From Dehalococcoidia bacterium CG2_30_46_19 (GTDB lineage Bacteria; Chloroflexota; Dehalococcoidia; GIF9; AB-539-J10): 10,207 bases of DNA. The stretch is taken from assembly GCA_001872925.1 (NCBI GenBank), contig MNYD01000013.1:1-10207 (forward strand). Direction: 5' to 3'. The notes under the pieces were generated by a model that was not told the origin of the DNA, searched no databases, and saw only the letters and a program-made list of their open reading frames with translations. Numbering within the stretch: the stretch's first letter is position 1; the number at the start of each line of letters is the position of its first letter. This document shows positions 5,071 through 10,207 of this stretch, one piece after another. Both the position numbers and the translations under genes were made by a program.

Positions 5071-7935
5071 TCACCACCGAATAGGCCTTTGCCAGGCATC
5101 CTTTAGTTTCTGAATAGATGTGTCGACAACTTTCCTGCTATTCAATCCGTATATCTCCAGCGTTTCAGCATCAGTAACCTGCCCGATAGCAGCCAACTCT
5201 ATACCTGCCATCATTTTTTCAAACTCAACTCCATTTTCCGGCGCTACTTCAACCAGGAACCGAGCATTTGATTCCGAGAAAAGTATAAAGTCCTCCCTGT
5301 CTATTGGCTCGCCAAGCGGAACGGATTTCAAGTGAACTATGACCCCAAGACCACCGGCAAAAGCCATCTCAGCAACGGCAACGCCGAGCCCTCCTTCACT
5401 TAAATCATGACACGCCTTGACCAGACCTTTCTCAGTAGCCTTACTCAACTTATCCAGCAACTCTTTTGCTTCATGTGGATTCACTTCAGGCACGTTATTT
5501 CCGATAAAACCGTTGAGCCTGAAGTATTCCGACCCACCTAGCTCATTGTTGGTAGTGCCGACAAGGTAAATTAAGTCACCTGCTTGCTTGAAATCCATCG
5601 ATATAGCTCGGCTCACGTCCTCCATAACGCCAATAGCCGAAATGAGCAGGGTATGAGGAACAGAGATGACCTTGCCCTCAAATTGGAACTCATTGTTCAG
5701 GCTATCCTTGCCCGAGATAAACGGCGTTTCATAGACCACTGACATATCATGGCACGCCTGAGCAGCACGAACTAAAGCCCCCAGCATATCTGGGCGGCTG
5801 GTATTACCCCAACAGAAGTTGTCCAGCAACGCTACTCGCTTTAGATTGCCTCCAACAGCTATAATTTGCCGTAAAGACTCATCAATGGCTGACGCCGCCA
5901 TCCAGTAAGGGTCTATCTCCCCATATTTTGCGTTTATGCCATTGGAAACGATTACGCCCATCTTAGAATCGGGAAGCGGCTTGATAATGGCGGCATCGCC
6001 AGGACCATCATTATTCTTCCCTACCAGAGGCTTAAGAACGCTCCCCCCCTGCACTTCATGGTCATATTGGCGTATTACCCACTCCTTACTGCATACATTC
6101 CATGCACCGAGAACCTGAAGCAGGGATTTAGTCAAATCCTGCGGTGGTGCAAAGTCAGGCTCATCATGCCCTGGTTTTTCCCATACTGCTTCCGCCCTTA
6201 ACTGCGGCCGCCCATGGTGCAGAAATTCCATATTAAGGTCGCAGACTAATTCCTCGTGATAAAAAAGCTGCAGCCTTCGGTCATTGGTAAACTCACCAAT
6301 GACCGTCGCCTCTACATCGTTGTCAGCAAAAAGGGTTAGCAGTTCTTCCACACAGTTTGGCGGGACAGCTAGCACCATTCTTTCCTGCGACTCAGATATC
6401 CATATTTCGGTATAAGACAGCCCGGTGTATTTCAGCGGAACCCTATCCAGGTAGACATGAACTCCCGTTTCTGCAGCCATCTCACCCACTGCTGATGACA
6501 GGCCACCACCGCCACAATCGGTTATCCGGGAATAAAGCCCACGGTTTCTGGCTTGAAGCAGGGCATCAATAAGCTTTTTCTCCACAATGGGGTCACCAAT
6601 CTGAACAGAGGTATAAGAAACTGCTGTCGATTCCTCGGTAAGCTGCTCCGAAGCAAAAGTAACACCGTGTATTCCATCGCGCCCAGTTTTACCCCCCGCT
6701 AATACTACCAGGTCACCAGAACTCTGCTGTCCCCTCTGGGAAATCTTCCGGGGCAATAACCCTACAGTGCCGCAGAACACAAGCGGATTAGCTACATATC
6801 GTTCATCAAAAAGTATCGCACCATTAAGCGTAGGTATTCCCAGGCGATTACCATAGTCAGCTACTCCAGCCCGAACCCCCTTGAAAATACGCCGTGGATG
6901 TAAAACACCTCGCGGTAGTCGGTCATAGGAGAAATCAGGAGGACCAAAACAGAACACATCCGTATTCACGATTGGTTTAGCTCCAAGCCCGGTGCCCATG
7001 ATATCACGGACAACCCCACCTATCCCTGTCGCTGCCCCCCCGTAAGGCTCAACTGCTGAGGGATGATTGTGAGTCTCCACTTTAAAACAGAGCGCCCAGA
7101 AGCCGTCAAAGTCAATTACACCAGCATTATCCTCAAAAACAGAGAGACACCATGGCTTATTCAGTTCTTCAGTCGCCTTCATAATAGTGCTTCTGAGCAG
7201 GTTATCTACGGTTATGTCACCAAATTTGATTCTCCCCTTGAATGTCTTGTGGACGCAATGTTCAGACCAGGTCTGAGCCAGCGCTTCAAGCTCAACATCA
7301 GTGGGGTCCTGTCCTCGCCTGTGAAAGTAGTCAATAATTGCCCGAAACTCGTCATCACTAAACCCAAATTGCTGCTTGATTTTTGAAAGTGCTTCCTCAG
7401 TTGACTTAAGAATATTTACCCACTCTAATTTGAATCTATACTGCGGGTTTTCGGGAAAGATTACCGATTTTTGCTCCACCACATGCTGGATAATCGGGTT
7501 TACCAATAACCTGTTACATATGACCTCCAAACTGATAGCTTTTAGCTGATAGCTGTCAGCTTTCAGTTCAATAAGGTATCGCTTCGCCGTCCTAACTGCC
7601 TTGGCTTTTTCTATGCCCAAATCCCGCACCGCTTTCATGATAGTAGCCTCAACCGGGTCAGCAACACCAGCATTATAGGCAACCTCAACAATATGGTAAG
7701 CATCACCACCCCAGGAATCCTGGTCATACTGGTATTCCTGGGTCACGGGGTCAGCCAGTAAGCTTCGGCAAATTAGCTCTAGTTCGGCGGATGTCAAATC
7801 AGCATCTAACCAGTATATGTCCACAACCCGAATATCGGTGACCGCTGTTATTCCCAGGTCGTGGATATCCTTGACCAGACCAAGCCCTTTGGCATCAGGG
7901 AAGTCATGTTTTAAGCGGACTTCAATTCTATGCAT
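5071..7935 (-). CDS. purL: Phosphoribosylformylglycinamidine synthase with fused tandem PurS domains (PurSL)
   Basis: This gene encodes 954 residues. It uses ATP and ammonia from PurQ to turn FGAR into FGAM. Residues 1-75 and about 80-160 are two PurS-like domains; both end in a similar LEVICNRLLVNP-type helix. In other bacteria PurS is a separate 80-residue dimer that bridges PurL and PurQ. From about 180 the catalytic part begins: WSEHC (223-227), ETHNHPSAVEPYGGAATG (287-304) and GGGGLSSAVGEMAAETG (475-491). The second, pseudo-symmetric half has GKDSLNN (742-748), HDLSEGGLG (843-851) and FSESNARF (886-893). The length is far above small PurL (about 740) because of the fusion, and below the E. 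coli form (about 1295) because the glutaminase is the separate PurQ. The ATG at 7935 fits a PurS-type start but has no clear ribosome site. A 37-bp repeat interrupts codons of the second PurS domain. Confidence 0.96.
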   Translation of the reverse strand: MHRIEVRLKHDFPDAKGLGLVKDIHDLGITAVTDIRVVDIYWLDADLTSAELELICRSLLADPVTQEYQYDQDSWGGDAYHIVEVAYNAGVADPVEATIMKAVRDLGIEKAKAVRTAKRYLIELKADSYQLKAISLEVICNRLLVNPIIQHVVEQKSVIFPENPQYRFKLEWVNILKSTEEALSKIKQQFGFSDDEFRAIIDYFHRRGQDPTDVELEALAQTWSEHCVHKTFKGRIKFGDITVDNLLRSTIMKATEELNKPWCLSVFEDNAGVIDFDGFWALCFKVETHNHPSAVEPYGGAATGIGGVVRDIMGTGLGAKPIVNTDVFCFGPPDFSYDRLPRGVLHPRRIFKGVRAGVADYGNRLGIPTLNGAILFDERYVANPLVFCGTVGLLPRKISQRGQQSSGDLVVLAGGKTGRDGIHGVTFASEQLTEESTAVSYTSVQIGDPIVEKKLIDALLQARNRGLYSRITDCGGGGLSSAVGEMAAETGVHVYLDRVPLKYTGLSYTEIWISESQERMVLAVPPNCVEELLTLFADNDVEATVIGEFTNDRRLQLFYHEELVCDLNMEFLHHGRPQLRAEAVWEKPGHDEPDFAPPQDLTKSLLQVLGAWNVCSKEWVIRQYDHEVQGGSVLKPLVGKNNDGPGDAAIIKPLPDSKMGVIVSNGINAKYGEIDPYWMAASAIDESLRQIIAVGGNLKRVALLDNFCWGNTSRPDMLGALVRAAQACHDMSVVYETPFISGKDSLNNEFQFEGKVISVPHTLLISAIGVMEDVSRAISMDFKQAGDLIYLVGTTNNELGGSEYFRLNGFIGNNVPEVNPHEAKELLDKLSKATEKGLVKACHDLSEGGLGVAVAEMAFAGGLGVIVHLKSVPLGEPIDREDFILFSESNARFLVEVAPENGVEFEKMMAGIELAAIGQVTDAETLEIYGLNSRKVVDTSIQKLKDAWQRPIRW
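7530..7566 (-). repeat. 37-bp AGCTNNN repeat inside the purL reading frame
   Basis: This segment is identical to 7949-7985 and in the same orientation. On the minus strand it reads as consecutive 7-bp units AGCTGAC, AGCTATC, AGCTAAA, AGCTATC with short flanks. It encodes about residues 124-136 of PurL (LKADSYQLKAISL), in a loop of the second PurS-like domain. Confidence 0.85.
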
Positions 7936-7948
7936 TAAAATATGCTTT

Positions 7949-7985
7949 AACTGATAGCTTTTAGCTGATAGCTGTCAGCTTTCAG
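7949..7985 (-). repeat. 37-bp AGCTNNN repeat in the purL leader
   Basis: This is a perfect copy of 7530-7566. It lies 13 bp upstream of the purL ATG, between the start codon and the candidate promoter. It would therefore be transcribed in the 5' leader. The AGCT units are self-complementary and can pair in several registers, which could affect access to a start codon that already lacks an obvious ribosome site. Confidence 0.85.
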
Positions 7986-7992
7986 ATATTGT

Positions 7993-8022
7993 ATCTTACT
8001 ATTACCTGTGTTGCTTTATCAA
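7993..8022 (-). promoter_or_regulatory. Candidate promoter for purL-purQ
   Basis: On the minus strand, TTGATA (8022-8017) and TAAGAT (7998-7993) are spaced by 18 nt. Transcription would start near 7986, just before the 37-bp repeat, giving a leader of about 50 nt. The hexamers match consensus at 5/6 and 4/6, so this is tentative. No operator or riboswitch was recognised. Confidence 0.35.
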
Positions 8023-8061
8023 CGCCACCCATTTAGGAGCTCACGGTAGCGAGCATATTGA

Positions 8062-8284
8062 GATTGTTTAGCAACCTATCCCCTGACCCCTTTCCCTTAG
8101 CAAGGGAAGTGGGAGTGTAGGTAAGAGAGGGGTGAAACCCCTCTCTATAAATCTCTTCCCCCTCTCCCTTCGCTTCATGTCATTCTGAGCGTAGCGAAGA
8201 ATCTCAAAGCGACCGAAGAATCTCGCTCAGGGCAGGCCTTTGAAGGAGAGGGGGATAAAGGGGGTGAGGTTAGTAAACACTATC
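8062..8284 (+). mobile_element. MITE-like repeat, family A copy 2, with 8-bp target duplication
   Basis: This 223-bp non-coding element in the purL-glnA divergent gap is flanked by perfect direct repeats CATATTGA (8054-8061 and 8285-8292). Its ends are inverted: GATTGTTTAGCAACCT at the left, and GATAGTGTTTACTAACCT when the right end is read on the minus strand. It carries the AGAGAGGGG/CCCCTCTCT hairpin and the nested CTGAGCG palindromic module. Positions 8121-8247 pair with copy 1 in inverse orientation at 126 of 127 bases. Short open frames in it are by-products. Confidence 0.82.
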
Positions 8285-8288
8285 CATA

Positions 8289-8317
8289 TTGACTTTGGCT
8301 CGAACTTGTGGTTTGAT
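8289..8317 (+). promoter_or_regulatory. Candidate glnA promoter at the element edge
   Basis: TTGACT (8289-8294) and TTTGAT (8312-8317) are spaced by 17 nt and lie 33 bp upstream of the glnA start. The -35 box overlaps the right-hand target duplication of the adjacent repeat. The -10 box matches consensus at 4/6. No regulator site was recognised. Confidence 0.35.
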
Positions 8318-8350
8318 GACAAGCGATTACTCCCAAAAGTAGGAGGGACT

Positions 8351-9694
8351 ATGGCTGTTAAAGACCGAGCTGAGGCTAACGAGCATGTCCTTAAAATGGT
8401 CAAGGAGCACAATGTAGGTTTGATCAAGCTCTGGTTCACGGATATCCTGGGCTTTCTTAAGAGCTTTACCATCGCCTCCGGGGAGTTAGAGACCTCTTTA
8501 GAATCAGGGAACGGCTTCGATGGCTCATCTATTCAAGGGTTTGCCCGCATTGACGAGAGCGATATGGTAGCTTTACCCGACCCGACTACCTTTCAAATCC
8601 TTCCCGGGCATTCAAAAGAGCATCAAAATGCAGCCAGGATGTTTTGTGATATTTACTGGCCCGGGAGGCAACCTTTCGAAGGTGACCCCAGATATGTGCT
8701 GAAAAGAAACTTAAAGAGAACTGCTGACATGGGCTATACTTTCTATGTTGGCCCTGAACTGGAATACTTTTACTTCCAGAACTCAGAATCGACTCAATTT
8801 TTAGACCAGGGTGGTTACTTCGATTTAACTCCCCCTGATATAGCCACTGATTTGAGGCGAGAGACAATTCATATCCTGGAAGAGATGGGCATTAGGGTAG
8901 AGTATAGCCACCATGAAGTTGCTCCCAGTCAGCATGAAATAGACTTACATTACACCGATGCCTTGACCATGGCTGACAATGTAATGACTTACCGATTAGT
9001 AGTTAAACAAGTAGCTCAAGAGCACGGTGTTTATGCCACTTTCATGCCCAAGCCTGTGCTTGGTGTAAATGGCAGCGGGATGCATGTCCATATGTCACTG
9101 TTTAAAGGCGATAGGAATGCCTTCTTTGACAGGGATGAGCCTCATCATCTATCCAAACTAGCTAAACATTTTGCCGCCGGACTGTTAAAACATGCTCCTG
9201 AGATTACCTCTGTTACCAATCAGTGGGTAAATTCTTATAAGCGTCTTCTTCCAGGCTATGAAGCACCAGTTTACATTAGCTGGGCAAGGAGAAATCGAGC
9301 CGACTTAATCAGGATACCGGAATACCAGCCAGGAAAGGAAGAGGCCACGAGGCTTGAACTCAGGTCTCCCGACCCCGCTTGTAATCCCTACCTGGTCTTC
9401 AGCGTTATCCTCGCCGCCGGACTGGAAGGAATTGAAAGGAAGTATGAGCCTCCACCACCCGTGGAGAGAAATGTCTTTGAAATGAGCGAACAAGAACGGA
9501 AGGAGAGCGGAATAGGTACACTCCCGGGCAACCTATATGAAGCCATAAAGCTTAGCGAGAATAGCAAATTAGTGAGAGAAGCTTTGGGGGAGCATGTATT
9601 TAATACCTTTATCCAAAATAAAAAAGTCGATTGGGAACGCTACTGCAGTCAAGTAACCGATTACGAACTCAAGCAATACCTACCTATCTTATAA
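8351..9694 (+). CDS. glnA: Glutamine synthetase, type I-alpha
   Basis: This gene encodes 447 residues of a cytosolic dodecameric enzyme that makes glutamine from glutamate, ammonia and ATP. An N-terminal beta-grasp domain (about 17-105) contains FDGSS (56-60), with Asp57 as the active-site Asp. The catalytic domain shows GPELEYF (134-140), HHEVAPSQHEIDLHY (187-201), NGSGMHVHMSL (240-250), GYEAP (302-306) and ELRSPDPACNPY (336-347), covering metal, glutamate and ATP contacts. It follows Bacillus GlnA throughout. It lacks the adenylylation insert of the beta type and keeps the arginine (Arg66, in GFARIDESD) tied to feedback inhibition in I-alpha enzymes. The start is ATG 8351, with AGGAGG (8341-8346) 4 nt upstream. 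An open frame reaches back 37 codons into the repeat but is not coding. It diverges from purL. Confidence 0.97.
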   Translation: MAVKDRAEANEHVLKMVKEHNVGLIKLWFTDILGFLKSFTIASGELETSLESGNGFDGSSIQGFARIDESDMVALPDPTTFQILPGHSKEHQNAARMFCDIYWPGRQPFEGDPRYVLKRNLKRTADMGYTFYVGPELEYFYFQNSESTQFLDQGGYFDLTPPDIATDLRRETIHILEEMGIRVEYSHHEVAPSQHEIDLHYTDALTMADNVMTYRLVVKQVAQEHGVYATFMPKPVLGVNGSGMHVHMSLFKGDRNAFFDRDEPHHLSKLAKHFAAGLLKHAPEITSVTNQWVNSYKRLLPGYEAPVYISWARRNRADLIRIPEYQPGKEEATRLELRSPDPACNPYLVFSVILAAGLEGIERKYEPPPPVERNVFEMSEQERKESGIGTLPGNLYEAIKLSENSKLVREALGEHVFNTFIQNKKVDWERYCSQVTDYELKQYLPIL

Positions 9695-9728
9695 TACACT
9701 CCTGCTTTCAAAATAGACATTGCTAAGA

Positions 9729-9889
9729 GATTGTTTAGCAACCTATCCCCTGCCCCCCTTCCCTTAGCAAGGGAAGGGGGGCGTCTCCCCCGTGCAGGTA
9801 AGAGAGGGGTGAAACCCTTCTCTATAAATCTCTTCCCCTTCTCCTTTGAAGGAGAGGGGGATAAAGGGGTGAGGTTAGTAAACACTCTC
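9729..9889 (+). mobile_element. MITE-like repeat, family A copy 3, short form
   Basis: This 161-bp element downstream of glnA lies in the same orientation as copy 2 but lacks the nested CTGAGCG module. Its ends are GATTGTTTAGCAACCT and, read on the minus strand, GAGAGTGTTTACTAACCT. The flanks TGCTAAGA (9721-9728) and TACTAAGA (9890-9897) match at 7 of 8 bases, consistent with an aged 8-bp target duplication. Confidence 0.78.
9753..9781. terminator. Strong GC-rich hairpin after glnA
   Basis: Perfect 13-bp arms CCCCCCTTCCCTT (9753-9765) and AAGGGAAGGGGGG (9769-9781) close on a 3-nt AGC loop, 58 bp past the glnA stop, inside the family A element. It could stop transcription or protect the mRNA end. 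No U tract follows, so a classical intrinsic terminator is not shown. Confidence 0.4.
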
Positions 9890-9945
9890 TACTAAGATAC
9901 CTGAAAAAGCAAATGTCTTACGAGCTATACTCTGATATATAGATG

Positions 9946-10207
9946 AGGGTGTTTAAAAATGTAGTTGCCCAATTTATTGGGCAAATGCGCCTGATGAATC
10001 AGGCAACTACAGAAATATGAAAGCGAAAATCCTAAGCACCAAATACGAAATACTAAACAATACCAAAGCACAAATGACAAAAATCCAAAACAAAACGAGT
10101 TTTGGTATTTGAATTTGGAATTTAGAATTTGTTTAGAGTTTAGAAATTAGGATTTAGAATTTAAGGCTGTTGAAATGCCTAAAAACGAACGCAAAATCAA
10201 AATTAAA
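9946..10207. mobile_element. MITE-like repeat, family B copy 2, cut by the window end
   Basis: The left end AGGGTGTTTAA (9946-9956) has one mismatch to copy 1. The core repeats the outer stem TGTAGTTGCC/GGCAACTACA (9960-9969 with 10002-10011) and both inner hairpins with a few changes. From about 10170 to the end the sequence again follows the right part of copy 1 (ending AAAATTAAA). The final inverted end should lie a few bases beyond the window. About 130 bp of unrelated AT-rich sequence sits inside it. No gene is seen in 9695-10207. Confidence 0.7.
10027..10155. repeat. AT-rich imperfect palindrome nested in family B copy 2
   Basis: Outer arms AAATCCTAA (10027-10035) and TTAGGATTT (10147-10155) are perfect. 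Inner arms CCAAAAC (10085-10091) and GTTTTGG (10099-10105) mark nearly the same centre, and the sequence between shows looser symmetry. This block is absent from family B copy 1, so it is probably a later insertion by a third repeat family. Confidence 0.55.

Noticed and set aside
7986..8053. Purine riboswitch or PurR box upstream of purL
   Set aside because: No purine aptamer core or recognisable operator could be found by eye.
8240..8350. Upstream 37-codon extension of glnA
   Set aside because: It starts inside the family A repeat. The start at 8351 has AGGAGG at correct spacing and gives the family's normal length.
9520..9545. GlnA Tyr396 in NLYEAI as an adenylylation site
   Set aside because: The beta-type insert around NLYDLP is missing. 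The segment aligns with the LPxxLxEA stretch of alpha-type enzymes, so the resemblance is chance.
9661..9885. A 74-codon open frame on the minus strand
   Set aside because: It lies almost wholly in family A copy 3 and overlaps the end of glnA. Its Pro/Ser/Lys-rich translation reflects the repeat.

Overview
The window looks like a stretch of bacterial chromosome with moderate GC content and housekeeping genes. The best guess is an uncultured Chloroflexota, possibly of the Dehalococcoidia. This rests on the PurS-PurL fusion, an alpha-type glutamine synthetase, a tRNA without an encoded CCA end, and gene gaps packed with short palindromic repeats. No 16S gene or marker search backs this up, so the phylum is inference, at about 0.5.

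Layout, left to right. Positions 18-460 (minus strand) hold a tRNA with a CAU anticodon and, downstream of it, an 80-residue charged coiled-coil protein. Positions 477-927 carry no gene: a MITE-like element, an 11-bp-arm inverted repeat and a possible promoter. An alpha/beta hydrolase follows (928-1623), then a palindromic repeat inserted just after its stop, then glutamine-dependent NAD+ synthetase nadE (1803-3551). A second repeat family separates nadE from a two-gene unit, a 74-residue membrane protein and a YbjQ-family protein (3726-4261). That unit meets the purQ end of a purL-purQ operon tail to tail (7935-4274, minus strand). purL and glnA (8351-9694) diverge from a 415-bp gap that holds another MITE-like element. 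The window ends in two more repeats (9729-9889 and 9946-10207).

Function: GlnA makes glutamine from glutamate and ammonia. PurQ and the N-terminal domain of NadE both strip ammonia from glutamine, for purine and NAD+ synthesis. Four of the recognisable genes are therefore tied to glutamine amide nitrogen. Shared regulation is not shown by the sequence.

The most unusual content is the repeats. Family A elements have GTTTAG/CTAAAC-type inverted ends, and two of them are flanked by 8-bp target duplications. An inverted pair of 127-bp segments (126/127 identical) brackets 7.4 kb. Family B has 11-bp inverted ends and a core that can fold as a three-way junction. A 22-bp piece of that core contains the stop codons of both purQ and the YbjQ-family gene. 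A 37-bp AGCTNNN-type repeat lies in the purL 5' leader and again inside the purL reading frame. No CRISPR array, transposase, phage or defence gene was seen.
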